Shown: in pieces, positions 45,170 to 54,363 of the stretch
How the letters are laid out: each line of letters begins with the position of its first letter
How positions within the stretch are numbered: the stretch's first letter is position 1
Assembly (NCBI RefSeq): GCF_900070325.1
Contig: NZ_LN879430.1
Coordinates: 608,501 to 672,500 of the forward strand
Source of the DNA: Herbinix luporum
GTDB lineage: Bacteria > Bacillota > Clostridia > Lachnospirales > Lachnospiraceae
Direction of reading: 5' to 3'
DNA: 64,000 bases
Translations under genes and position numbers: made by a program
The notes under the pieces: generated by a model
The model's input: the letters and a program-made list of their open reading frames with translations, nothing else
Told to the model about the DNA's origin: nothing
Databases searched by the model: none

Positions 45170-46330
45170 ATGTTAAATGTTGCTATAGTAGGAACCGGTA
45201 ATATTGCCCCTATCCATGTAGAAGGTTTATTAGAATTTTCAGATCGCTGTAAGATAGTTGCACTTTGTGATATATATCCCGAGAAGGCAGAGGCATTAAA
45301 TAAAAAATATAATTTAGATTGCGAAATCTTTGATGATCATGAGAAAATGTTGGCCTCAGGCATTAAGATAGATATTGTTCATATATGTACACCCCCTTAT
45401 GTTCATGCAGAGATTGCAATTAATTCCATGAATGCCGGAAAGCATGTAGTAGTAGAAAAACCTATGGCTACCTGCTTGGCAGAATGTGACGCCATGTTGG
45501 AGGCTGAAAAAAGAAATAATGTGGTAATGTCATGTGTAGCACAGAACCGTTTTCGAAATTCCATATATAAATTAAAGAAAACAGCTGAAAGTGGTATTGC
45601 AGGAAAGATTTGCTATGCCAATGTCAAATCCTATTGGTGGCGTGGTCATAGTTATTATGACTTATGGTGGAGGGGCTTATGGGAAAAAGAAGGCGGTGGA
45701 CCAACCCTTAATCATGCTGTTCATCATATTGATATGGTTAACTGGATTGAAGGCTCCTTGCCTGAGGAAGTTACAGCCATGCTTGCCAATGTAATGCATG
45801 ATAATTCTGAGGTAGAGGATTTATCTATTGCAGTGCTTCGTTATCAGGACGGTAGCTTGGCTCAAGTTACAAGCTCTGTTGTACATCATGGGGAAGAACA
45901 AGGTATTGAACTGCAGTGTGCAGATGCTAAAATATCAGCACCTTGGGATGTGAAAGCTGAAATTTCTAGACCTAACGGATTCCCTCAAGAAGGTGGTAAC
46001 AAGGAACTAGTTAATAAAATTGAGGAGTTTTATAAATCCCTTCCTGATCTTAAATACGAAGGACATACAGGACAGATTGAAGATGTTTTAAATGCAATTG
46101 AAAATAATAAAAAACCACTTATAAGCGGAGAGGATGGCCGTAGAACCATAGAGCTTATTTCTGCTATTTACAAAGCAGGTTGCAAAAAGGAAATTGTTAA
46201 ACTTCCCTTATCTAAAGATGATGATTTTTATACTTTTGACGGTCTTTTAAAGAATGCAGTACGTTTTTATGAAAAAGCTACTGCCATTGAAAACCTACCC
46301 CCTGATGATATAACAGTGGGAAATTATTAA
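45170..46330 (+). CDS. Gfo/Idh/MocA family oxidoreductase (second of three)
   Basis: 386 residues. Classic nucleotide loop VGTGNIAPIHVEG, catalytic EKPMAT, and active-site GGGPTLNHAVHHIDMVNWI with the conserved Gly triplet and His. Lies 68 bases after the first oxidoreductase with GAAAGGA upstream of the ATG. A role in stepwise oxidation-reduction of a sugar, as in multi-oxidoreductase sugar or inositol pathways, is plausible. Confidence 0.93.
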   Translation: MLNVAIVGTGNIAPIHVEGLLEFSDRCKIVALCDIYPEKAEALNKKYNLDCEIFDDHEKMLASGIKIDIVHICTPPYVHAEIAINSMNAGKHVVVEKPMATCLAECDAMLEAEKRNNVVMSCVAQNRFRNSIYKLKKTAESGIAGKICYANVKSYWWRGHSYYDLWWRGLWEKEGGGPTLNHAVHHIDMVNWIEGSLPEEVTAMLANVMHDNSEVEDLSIAVLRYQDGSLAQVTSSVVHHGEEQGIELQCADAKISAPWDVKAEISRPNGFPQEGGNKELVNKIEEFYKSLPDLKYEGHTGQIEDVLNAIENNKKPLISGEDGRRTIELISAIYKAGCKKEIVKLPLSKDDDFYTFDGLLKNAVRFYEKATAIENLPPDDITVGNY

Positions 46331-46362
46331 TCTATTTTAGGGCTTAGTCATTTAATATAAAT

Positions 46363-46408
46363 ACTCAAGTATTTGAGTAGATTCCGGCAGCTGTTAAAGC
46401 TGCCGGAA
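46363..46408 (+). promoter_or_regulatory. Two tandem hairpins between the second and third oxidoreductase genes
   Basis: ACTCAA (46363-46368) with TTGAGT (46373-46378), then a perfect 11-pair stem TTCCGGCAGCT (46382-46392) with AGCTGCCGGAA (46398-46408) and a 5-base loop. No T-tract follows, so this looks like a stabilising or processing element rather than a terminator. Confidence 0.6.
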
Positions 46409-46439
46409 ATCATACTTGGCTGCAATAAGGAGTCGCGAC

Positions 46440-47618
46440 ATGAACAAAGTTAGAATTGGAATTATAGGCATAGGAAATATAGGAAGTGCCCATGCCCTTA
46501 ATATATTTAATGGAAAAATTAAAGGGCTAGAGCTGACAGCCCTATGTGATATAGACCCAAATAGGTTTAAATGGGCTAAAAACACCTTCGGTATGCAGAT
46601 ACCATTATATTCTGATTATCGTTTATTATTAAAAAGTGGACTGGTAGATGCCATTTTAATAGCAACTCCCCATAGTCTTCATCCTTTTATAGCCATGGAT
46701 GGATTTAGGGCCAATCTTCATGTATTAACAGAAAAACCTGCAGGAATTGATACTTTTCATGTAAGACAGATGAACAAAGCGGCTAAAGAATCAGGAAAAA
46801 TATATGCTATTATGTATAATCAAAGAACAAATCCCCTATTTGCCCGTCTAAAGAGTATGGTAGAGGAAGGTAAACTGGGGGAAATAAAAAGGTTTACATG
46901 GATTGTAAGTAACTGGTATCGAACCCAGGCTTACTATAATTCGGGAACTTGGAGGGGTTCTTGGAGTGGGGAGGGCGGTGGAGTACTAATGAACCAATGT
47001 CCCCATAATCTTGATATTTGGCAGTGGATAACCGGTATGCCAGTTAAAATACGGGCTTTCTGCAAATATGGTCACTATCATAATATTACTGTTGAGGATG
47101 ATGTTACTATAGTGGCTGAATATGCCAATAAAGCAACGGCTGTATTTATAACATCAACCGGTGAATACCCGGGAACTAATCGAATGGAGTATATAGGTAC
47201 TAAAGGTAAAGTTATAATAGAAGAAGGAATATTAAAGTTTTATAGTCTTGAATCCGATGAACGGGAGATACGTTTTACCACTGATGCTGCTTCTCCTAAT
47301 ATAGATGTTTATTATGAGGAATTTAAACAAACAGAGCCTGAAAGCGGCCATATAGGAATCTTACAGAATTTTACCGACGCCATATTATATAATAAAGATC
47401 TTCTTGCTCCCGGATATGAAGGAATTAATGGGCTAACCATCAGTAATGCAGCCTACATGTCTGATTGGTTAGATTCTTGGATAGATTTACCTTTGGATGA
47501 AGAACTATATAGACGGCTGCTTAAAGAGAAGCAAGAAAAGGAAGTAACTATAAAAAAGCAAGCATTTAAAGAAAACCTAAACGGTAAGTACAATGAACGA
47601 TGGCAGGTAAGATGGTAG
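46440..47618 (+). CDS. Gfo/Idh/MocA family oxidoreductase (third of three)
   Basis: 392 residues. Nucleotide loop IGIGNIGSAHA, catalytic EKPAGID, active-site GGGVLMNQCPHNLDIWQWI. Start ATG 46440 with AAGGAG 9 bases upstream; the in-frame ATG-less region before it lacks a site. Its C-terminus is extended and Lys-rich. Likely same pathway as the two before it. Confidence 0.92.
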   Translation: MNKVRIGIIGIGNIGSAHALNIFNGKIKGLELTALCDIDPNRFKWAKNTFGMQIPLYSDYRLLLKSGLVDAILIATPHSLHPFIAMDGFRANLHVLTEKPAGIDTFHVRQMNKAAKESGKIYAIMYNQRTNPLFARLKSMVEEGKLGEIKRFTWIVSNWYRTQAYYNSGTWRGSWSGEGGGVLMNQCPHNLDIWQWITGMPVKIRAFCKYGHYHNITVEDDVTIVAEYANKATAVFITSTGEYPGTNRMEYIGTKGKVIIEEGILKFYSLESDEREIRFTTDAASPNIDVYYEEFKQTEPESGHIGILQNFTDAILYNKDLLAPGYEGINGLTISNAAYMSDWLDSWIDLPLDEELYRRLLKEKQEKEVTIKKQAFKENLNGKYNERWQVRW

Positions 47619-47703
47619 TAGATATTTGACATATAATAGTATATAAAATATAATAAAAGTATATTTACCGCCATAATTTGTGCATTTTATACAAGGAGAT
47701 AAT

Positions 47704-49653
47704 ATGTTTAAGAATATGGCACAAAAGAAAAATAAAGAATTCGATAAAAAAAATATGTCTAAAGATGCATATAAAATTTCTTTGATTTATGCATTTTTTG
47801 GTGGTATGTGGATTTTATTTTCGGATACAATATTAGGATATCTTTTACCTAATATGGAAAAATATAAATACTTTCAAACAATTAAGGGTTGGTTTTATGT
47901 TTTAGTTACAACCCTTTTAGTTTATATACTAATAAAACGTCGTGTCAAATTATGGAATGCATTGATCTTTTTGGAATCTGAACTGAGTTATCAGAAGAAG
48001 CTAAATGAAAATATTATTGCAGAAGCACCATCCATTATAATCACTTGGGATGATGACGGACGGATTTTGTCTATTAATCCTTTTGGTGAAAAAATCACCG
48101 GTTACTCCCAAGATGAGCTGGTAGATGGACCGGGCTGGCCTATCTTAATTTCTAAAGAGCAGGATTCTAAATTTCAAGAGATATATCAGGATATTAAAAA
48201 AAGTGATAATGCCCTAAATTATGACGGAGCAATTATTACTAAGAGCGGTAAAACAATTGATATTTTGTGGAGTAGTAAAATATTAGATTCAGAGTCAGAC
48301 AAGGGAGATAATATATATGTTTCCATAGGCACTAATATTGAGGAACGAAAAAGATATGAAGAAAAAATCAGACTTATGGCATATTATGATCCTCTGACTG
48401 GACTACCCAACAGGTTTATGTTTGAACAAGAAATTGCCAGACGTATTAAGGAAGAAGATTCTGCTTTTACAATTGCTTATATGGATATCGATAATTTTAA
48501 GAATATTAATGATTCTTTAGGGCACCAGGCAGGAGATGTATTCCTAAGGTATTTTGTGGAAAGCATAATAAAAAAAGTTGAAGATAAGACATTTGTGGCT
48601 AGACTTGGTGGGGATGAGTTTGCTATTTTATTTAACAGTAGCTGCCATGAGGATATAATGGAAGAGGTTGGAAAACTTTTAAGTTATATAAATAGGATAT
48701 GGACTTATCAAAATAGGCAATTTTATATATCAATGAGTGTAGGGGTAGTAATATATCCTGAACATGGAAAAGATACATCTGATCTATTAAAAAATGCTGA
48801 TATTGCCATGTATGGTGCAAAAAGAGAGGGAAAAAACAGAGTCTTATTTTATAAAGATGACTTAAGGGAAGAAAATACGAAATTAGCCAACATGATAAAT
48901 TATATACAGGAGGGAATAGAACAGGAACAGTTTTATCTTGAATATCAACCTCAATATAGGCTCAGTAATAAGGAACTAACAGGCATGGAGGCTTTGCTTA
49001 GATGGCAACATCCTAAGGAAGGCTATATTTCCCCTGCTGAGTTTATTCCTATTGCTGAAAGAACCGGTCAGATTTATCGGTTGGAAAGACTTGTATTAAA
49101 AAAAGCTTTAGAACAGAAAATGCTCTGGGAAAAACAGGGTTTTACCGATATAGAATTGGCTATTAACTTATCTACAAAAACACTTACAAGTAATATTAAT
49201 TTTAGTGAATGGGAACAGATATTAGATAGTTATTCTGTAGACTATTCCAAGATTGTTATAGAAATTACAGAGACAGCTGATATTTTAAATGTTGATAGTG
49301 TAATTACAAGGTTAAGTAATTTAAAGAAAAAAGGTATTAAAATAGCCTTAGATGATTTTGGTACAGGTTATGCTTCCTTAAATTACTTAACGAAATTCCC
49401 AATTGATATTATAAAATTAGACAAAAGCTTTATTAATGCTATTACAAAAGAGGGTGTGGATACTTTATTAATTAAAAATGTACTAAGACTAGCCTATGAG
49501 CTTAAATTTAATGTTATTGCAGAAGGCATTGAAACTAAAGAGCAGATGCAGTATTTAATAAATTATCATTGTGATCTAGGTCAAGGATATCTATTAAGTA
49601 AGCCCCTATCAGAGTATAAGTTGCTTAGGCTTTTGGAAAATGAAAATACATAA
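47704..49653 (+). CDS. Membrane PAS-GGDEF-EAL protein (cyclic-di-GMP turnover)
   Basis: 649 residues. Two membrane helices at about 26-48 and 63-82, a PAS domain at about 100-215 (NENIIAEAPSIIITWDDDGRIL), a GGDEF domain with the intact ARLGGDEFA motif (GGDEF begins at residue 302) and an EAL domain with intact EALLRW (Glu429), ETADILN and DDFGTGYASL. Both catalytic signatures are complete, so it could make, break or switch between both activities on cyclic-di-GMP. AAGGAG lies 5 bases before the ATG at 47704. Single gene ended by a bidirectional terminator. Confidence 0.95.
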   Translation: MFKNMAQKKNKEFDKKNMSKDAYKISLIYAFFGGMWILFSDTILGYLLPNMEKYKYFQTIKGWFYVLVTTLLVYILIKRRVKLWNALIFLESELSYQKKLNENIIAEAPSIIITWDDDGRILSINPFGEKITGYSQDELVDGPGWPILISKEQDSKFQEIYQDIKKSDNALNYDGAIITKSGKTIDILWSSKILDSESDKGDNIYVSIGTNIEERKRYEEKIRLMAYYDPLTGLPNRFMFEQEIARRIKEEDSAFTIAYMDIDNFKNINDSLGHQAGDVFLRYFVESIIKKVEDKTFVARLGGDEFAILFNSSCHEDIMEEVGKLLSYINRIWTYQNRQFYISMSVGVVIYPEHGKDTSDLLKNADIAMYGAKREGKNRVLFYKDDLREENTKLANMINYIQEGIEQEQFYLEYQPQYRLSNKELTGMEALLRWQHPKEGYISPAEFIPIAERTGQIYRLERLVLKKALEQKMLWEKQGFTDIELAINLSTKTLTSNINFSEWEQILDSYSVDYSKIVIEITETADILNVDSVITRLSNLKKKGIKIALDDFGTGYASLNYLTKFPIDIIKLDKSFINAITKEGVDTLLIKNVLRLAYELKFNVIAEGIETKEQMQYLINYHCDLGQGYLLSKPLSEYKLLRLLENENT

Positions 49654-49662
49654 TAATAAAGT

Positions 49663-49687
49663 AAGCTGGTGCAAAATGTACCAGCTT
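49663..49687. terminator. Bidirectional terminator between convergent genes
   Basis: AAGCTGGT (49663-49670) pairs with ACCAGCTT (49680-49687), followed by TTGTT on the plus strand and TACTTTATTATTA on the minus strand. Confidence 0.7.
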
Positions 49688-49707
49688 TTGTTATGGAAAC
49701 TTATGAT

Positions 49708-49869
49708 TTATTCATTTTCTTCGGCTTCGGCTTCTTTTACAATATCGTCTAAGACATTAATTAAATCATGGATTGTATATAATTCTACATTTCGATCCAA
49801 AATCAAATTTTTTAAATCTACTGAAAGGGTTTCAAATTTATCTTTAATAGCCGGAGCTACATATGACAT
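49708..49869 (-). CDS. 53-residue acidic small protein
   Basis: A short frame with GAGGTGAT 3 bases before its ATG at 49869. Product: MSYVAPAIKDKFETLS followed by a helix-forming segment LKNLILDRNVELYTIHDLINVLDDIVKEAEAEENE. There are no Cys and no membrane segment. It lies 12 bases downstream of another small gene on the same strand and closes at the bidirectional hairpin. I do not recognise a function; the pattern of a YVAP start and acidic tail is one I believe recurs in Lachnospiraceae. Confidence 0.6.
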   Translation of the reverse strand: MSYVAPAIKDKFETLSVDLKNLILDRNVELYTIHDLINVLDDIVKEAEAEENE

Positions 49870-49881
49870 ATCAATCACCTC

Positions 49882-50115
49882 TTATATAATTTGGTCGCCA
49901 CCACTAGTTTTCTGCTTAATAAACATTTCCATTTGTTCTACTGTGCTAAATTCATCTAAATGTTTTTGTACTTCTTGTCTGGTATCTTCGTCTAGACCGT
50001 CTAAGCGTTTTTCTATTTCAGATTTATTATTTAAGTAGAAATGAGTTATACTGGAATCTGACATTCCGCCATTAAATTGACTTCCGGTATCTATAAAACC
50101 GCTGAAATTCATCAT
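49882..50115 (-). CDS. 77-residue small protein of unknown function
   Basis: Preceded by AAAGGAG with 8-base spacing. Product MMNFSGFIDTGSQFNGGMSDSSITHFYLNNKSEIEKRL... is Gly/Ser-rich at the N-terminus and a charged helix (RLDGLDEDTRQEVQKHLDEF) at the C-terminus, with no signal peptide. First gene of a two-gene unit with the 53-residue protein. No family recognised. Confidence 0.6.
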   Translation of the reverse strand: MMNFSGFIDTGSQFNGGMSDSSITHFYLNNKSEIEKRLDGLDEDTRQEVQKHLDEFSTVEQMEMFIKQKTSGGDQII

Positions 50116-50276
50116 AAAATCAGCTCCTTTCTATTCAGTTATAGAGTCAGTATTTGCTATTTGAACTTTCATTATTCTTTTAATAGGCTTTATGTATACA
50201 TCCATTTTTTGCTTGTGATAGCTTTTATAATAAGATATAATTGAAATAATCACTGGGAATACTAAGGAGGAAGATT

Positions 50277-50915
50277 ATGAAAAAAGCCTTAATTTTACTG
50301 GCAATCGGTATCATATTCTTGGCGATTGATATACAAGTTCCGATAGGAGAAGACTATCCACCTATGGAGATGGTAGATGAGTTAGGTGATGAAATTCAAG
50401 GTAAGATTATAAATAATTTAATCGGAATCCGTCCTTATATAGATATTTTTTCTGATACTTTAGGGTATGCTTTTCTTTTAATAGCTTCCTTGTTTTTATT
50501 AAAATATAATTTTAATATTATTTTTGCTATGATATGTATACCCATTTCTATTTATTTAAAAATAACTATGATAAAGCTTCCCTATAGTTTAGTTCTTAGG
50601 GAATTATATTTAAAGATGGCCGGTTATCATTTTCTGACTGCAGCTTTTGAGATATTGATAGAATTTATTATAATAAAGGGAGTAATATCTGTACTTCAAT
50701 GTACTCAGACTAAATGGAGTGTTAATGAACTTATGGTCGGTTGGATTTTGGCTATGATAAGTAAGGGGGTTCTTACGGGTATTCATTTTTTCTTTGGCAG
50801 AGGAATTTTCTATTCAATATATTCACTGGTCATGGTAGGAGCTACTATGTTTTATCTAAATAGGTTGTATCTAGTGTCAAAATTTAAACTGGAGGGTAAT
50901 AATGACAAAGAATGA
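50277..50915 (+). CDS. Integral membrane protein of unknown function
   Basis: 212 residues with about six hydrophobic segments, and a conserved-looking acidic stretch GEDYPPMEMVDELGDEI in the first outside loop. AAGGAGG lies before the ATG. The end overlaps the metH start by 14 bases, so the two are coupled. A link to methionine or cobalamin supply is only suggested by that overlap. No named family recognised. Confidence 0.7.
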   Translation: MKKALILLAIGIIFLAIDIQVPIGEDYPPMEMVDELGDEIQGKIINNLIGIRPYIDIFSDTLGYAFLLIASLFLLKYNFNIIFAMICIPISIYLKITMIKLPYSLVLRELYLKMAGYHFLTAAFEILIEFIIIKGVISVLQCTQTKWSVNELMVGWILAMISKGVLTGIHFFFGRGIFYSIYSLVMVGATMFYLNRLYLVSKFKLEGNNDKE

Positions 50916-53367
50916 GTTTAAATTATTAACAGAATCAAAAATAGTCATTTTGGATGGAGCATGCGGAAGTAACTTACAAAAGAGAGGAATGCATTCCGGT
51001 ATATGTCCTGAAGAGTGGATGGTTAATAATAAAGATATAGTTATAGAACTACATAAGGAATTTTTGGAGGCAGGAACCGATATTTTATATGCCCCCACCT
51101 TTACGGCTAATAGGATTAAGCTAAAAGAATACGGGAAAGAAGATAGTATTGCTTATTATAATAATGAATTAGTGGATATAAGTAAAAAAGCAGTGGAATT
51201 ATATCGACAAAATACAGGTGATATGAGAAAAATATATATTGCCGGAGATATTACCATGACCGGAGAGATGGTAGCTCCCCTTGGTAAGCTCTCCTTTGAG
51301 GAGCTTGTAGATGTATATAAAGAACAGATGAGCCATCTTATATCTGCCGGTGTGGATCTTTTTGTAATAGAAACCATGATGAGCCTTCAGGAATGTAGGG
51401 CTGCACTTTTGGCTGCCCATGAGCTGTGTGACCTGCCCGTTATGGTCTCTTTAACTTATCAGGAAAATAACCGCACCTTATATGGAACTGACCCGGTAAC
51501 AGCCGTTACTGTATTGCAGGCAATGGGTGCTTGTGCAGTTGGCCTTAATTGTTCTACAGGTCCCGATAAGATGCATGAAATTATAAGGCAGATGAAGCAG
51601 ATAAGCCATGTTCCCTTAATAGCCAAACCTAATGCAGGGGTACCTTATCTAAAAGACGGGCAAACCGTATTTCCCATGGAGCCTTGTGAATTTTCCCAGG
51701 AAATGATTAAGCTTGTAGATGAAGGTGCGGGTATTATAGGGGGCTGCTGTGGAACTACTCCTATGCATATTAAGAAGCTGGCAGAAAGTGTAGAGGGAAA
51801 GAAAGCTCCCCAAATAAATAAGACCCATTATAGGGCTTTAACAACTGAAAGAAAAACCATACCCATATCCTTAGAGGGTAGATTTATGGTTGTTGGTGAA
51901 AGGATTAATCCTACGGGCAAGAAAGATCTTCAAGAAAGTCTGAGAAAAGGGGATTTTTCACTGATTTCCCGTATGGCAACAGAACAAACTAATCAGGGAG
52001 CAGATTTTCTTGATATTAATGTGGGAATGAGCGGCATTGATGAAAAGGAAACTATGCTTAAGGCTATGGAAGAGGTTATGAATGTTACGGATTTACCTCT
52101 TTTAATTGACACTAGCAATCCTGAAGTTATGGAGGCTGCCCTAAGGGTGTATCCAGGACGGGCTTTGATTAACTCCATTTCCTACGAAAAAGAGAAAATA
52201 GAAAAACTTCTTCCCCTGGCAAAAAAATATGGTGCAATGTTTATTCTTCTTCCCTTATCAGATAAAGGTCTGCCCGGTAATTTTGAAGAAAAGAAGCAAA
52301 TAATCCATAATATACTGGATAAGGCCTTTGCCCTGGGTCTTACCAAAGAGGATGTTATAGTGGACGGTCTGGTTAATACTGTAGGAGCCAACCCCAATGC
52401 GGCCCTAGATGCCATAGAGACAATCCGGTATTGTAAGAACCAGCTGGGAGTAGGAACTATAATCGGTTTATCTAATATTTCTTTTGGCCTTCCTAAAAGG
52501 CAGTTTATTAATAGTACTTTTTTGGCATTTGCCATACAGGCAGGACTAACTATGGCTATTGCCAATCCTTCTCAAGATCTTCTTATGAATACTGCCCTTG
52601 CTTCCGATCTTTTGCTTGGAAAGGAAGGAGCAGCTGAAAGATATATTAACAATGTATCAGATATAGAGATTAAGGAAAAAGCTAAGGAAAGTATTAGTCA
52701 TAAGGATACAAAGGAGACTCAGCCTGATAATAAGGATACATCCCCAATCTATCAGGGGGTGTTAAAGGGAAATAAAAAAGATATTATAAAGCTTGTAAAA
52801 GAAGAGTTGGATAAAAATATTGCAGCGGCTGATATTATAGATAAGATGTTGATTCCTGCCATTAATGAAGTGGGCAGATTATTTGAAATTCAGAAATATT
52901 TTCTGCCACAGCTTATCTCTTCTGCAGAAACTATGAAACTGGCAATTGATTATCTTGAACCTATGCTTATAAGTACAAAAAGTGTAAAAAATCAAGAGAC
53001 TATTGTAATTGCTACAGTAGCAGGTGATATTCATGATATAGGAAAAAACTTAGTTGCCCTAATGCTGAAAAATTATGGTTACCGGGTAATTGATTTGGGC
53101 AAAGATGTACCCACTGATAAAATTATAGATACTGCAATAAAAGAGTCCGCTGATATAATAGCCTTATCGGCCTTGATGACCACAACCATGGTAGAGATGG
53201 AAAAGGTTGTTGAAAAAGTAAGGGAAAAAGGCTTAAAAGCCAAAGTCATCATTGGAGGAGCGGTTATTACCGAGCATTATGCTAAGGAAATTAAGGCAGA
53301 CGGATATTCTCCCGATGCAGGGGCTGCAGTAGAGTTAGTAAAGCGGCTTCTTAAGCCCTTACAATAA
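50902..53367 (+). CDS. metH: Methionine synthase, cobalamin-dependent (short form without activation domain)
   Basis: 821 residues. N-terminal homocysteine S-methyltransferase domain (zinc site NCSTGP and GGCCGTTP, the Cys pair), then a pterin-binding domain with MVVGERINPTGKK and GADFLDINVGM, then a B12-binding cap and Rossmann module with the DxHxxG signature in AGDIHDIGKN (Asp709, His711, Gly714). The C-terminal SAM-dependent reactivation domain of E. coli MetH (about 1230 residues) is missing, as is common in Clostridia, where a separate protein reactivates the cofactor. GGAGGG lies upstream. It links with glyA through methyl-tetrahydrofolate. Confidence 0.95.
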   Translation: MTKNEFKLLTESKIVILDGACGSNLQKRGMHSGICPEEWMVNNKDIVIELHKEFLEAGTDILYAPTFTANRIKLKEYGKEDSIAYYNNELVDISKKAVELYRQNTGDMRKIYIAGDITMTGEMVAPLGKLSFEELVDVYKEQMSHLISAGVDLFVIETMMSLQECRAALLAAHELCDLPVMVSLTYQENNRTLYGTDPVTAVTVLQAMGACAVGLNCSTGPDKMHEIIRQMKQISHVPLIAKPNAGVPYLKDGQTVFPMEPCEFSQEMIKLVDEGAGIIGGCCGTTPMHIKKLAESVEGKKAPQINKTHYRALTTERKTIPISLEGRFMVVGERINPTGKKDLQESLRKGDFSLISRMATEQTNQGADFLDINVGMSGIDEKETMLKAMEEVMNVTDLPLLIDTSNPEVMEAALRVYPGRALINSISYEKEKIEKLLPLAKKYGAMFILLPLSDKGLPGNFEEKKQIIHNILDKAFALGLTKEDVIVDGLVNTVGANPNAALDAIETIRYCKNQLGVGTIIGLSNISFGLPKRQFINSTFLAFAIQAGLTMAIANPSQDLLMNTALASDLLLGKEGAAERYINNVSDIEIKEKAKESISHKDTKETQPDNKDTSPIYQGVLKGNKKDIIKLVKEELDKNIAAADIIDKMLIPAINEVGRLFEIQKYFLPQLISSAETMKLAIDYLEPMLISTKSVKNQETIVIATVAGDIHDIGKNLVALMLKNYGYRVIDLGKDVPTDKIIDTAIKESADIIALSALMTTTMVEMEKVVEKVREKGLKAKVIIGGAVITEHYAKEIKADGYSPDAGAAVELVKRLLKPLQ

Positions 53368-53385
53368 GAGAAAGGGGATAATAAA

Positions 53386-54339
53386 GTGTTAGATAAAGAG
53401 ATAAAAGATTTTGATGTTGATGTTATTATACCTATATATAAGCCGGATAATAAGCTTTTTAAGCTTCTTGATATGTTAGAGGAACAGACTATAAAACCTA
53501 AAAAGATACTGCTTCTAGAAACTGTAGATGATATAAACCATATTAAGGCAATAAGCGGACCTTCCCTAAGAGATAATATAGAAATCCATTATATTAATAA
53601 AGATGATTTTGACCACGGAGGAACCCGTAGGTTTGGTGCCTCTATGTCTGAAGCTGATGTTCTTATGTTTATGACTCAGGATGCGGTACCGGAAAATGAG
53701 CTTCTTATGGAAAAATTGTTGGAGCCATATAAAGATCCAAAGGTAGCGGCAACTTATGCTAGGCAGCTGCCCGATGAAAAAGCAGATATACTGGAACGCT
53801 ATACCAGAGATTTTAATTATCCTAATAAAAGCATGATAAAATCTTATATGGATATAAATAAGCTGGGTATAAAAACATATTTTTGTTCCAATGTATGTGC
53901 TACTTACCGAAGAGATGTATACAATAAACTGGGTGGTTTTGTTGAAAGAACAATATTTAATGAGGATATGATTATGGCTCATACCATGATTCATGCCGGT
54001 TATAAGATTGCTTATCAAGCAGAAGCCAGGGTTATTCATTCCCATGTTTATTCTTATTTGCAGCAGTTATCAAGAAATTTTGACCTGGGGGTTTCCCATA
54101 GACAGTTTCCCCATATATTTCTTAATATAGGTACTGAAACAGAGGGTATACGCTTAGTTAAAAACACCCTACAGCATTTGATTGACAATAAGAAATTTTT
54201 AATGATACCTGATTTAATTTTAAGTTCAGGCTTCAAATACCTCGGTTATAAATTAGGGATAAACTATCTTAAATTACCTGATAATTTTGTAATACAATGC
54301 ACCATGAATAAAAATTATTGGAAAAATGGTGTGAAATAA
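53386..54339 (+). CDS. Family 2 glycosyltransferase (rhamnosyltransferase-like)
   Basis: 317 residues. GT-A fold: VDVIIPIYKPDN start, then HYINKDDFDHGGTRRFGAS, the acidic metal motif MTQDAVPEN and the acceptor loop FNEDMIMAHTMIHAGYKIAYQAEARVIHSH. GTG start with AAAGGGG 8 bases upstream. Eighteen bases after metH, and followed by a second glycosyltransferase. It is likely to add sugar to a cell-surface polysaccharide; the sugar is unknown. Confidence 0.88.
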   Translation: MLDKEIKDFDVDVIIPIYKPDNKLFKLLDMLEEQTIKPKKILLLETVDDINHIKAISGPSLRDNIEIHYINKDDFDHGGTRRFGASMSEADVLMFMTQDAVPENELLMEKLLEPYKDPKVAATYARQLPDEKADILERYTRDFNYPNKSMIKSYMDINKLGIKTYFCSNVCATYRRDVYNKLGGFVERTIFNEDMIMAHTMIHAGYKIAYQAEARVIHSHVYSYLQQLSRNFDLGVSHRQFPHIFLNIGTETEGIRLVKNTLQHLIDNKKFLMIPDLILSSGFKYLGYKLGINYLKLPDNFVIQCTMNKNYWKNGVK

Positions 54340-54363
54340 AGGATTTAAGCAGGAGAATGAAAC

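Noticed and set aside
49640..50038. 132-codon plus-strand frame after the GGDEF-EAL gene
   Set aside because: It overlaps the end of that gene, crosses a terminator, is Ser-rich as expected of antisense translation, and lies opposite two short genes with good ribosome sites.
49882..50115. RiPP precursor peptide
   Set aside because: No modifying enzyme, protease or exporter gene is adjacent and there is no leader/core boundary or Cys-rich core.
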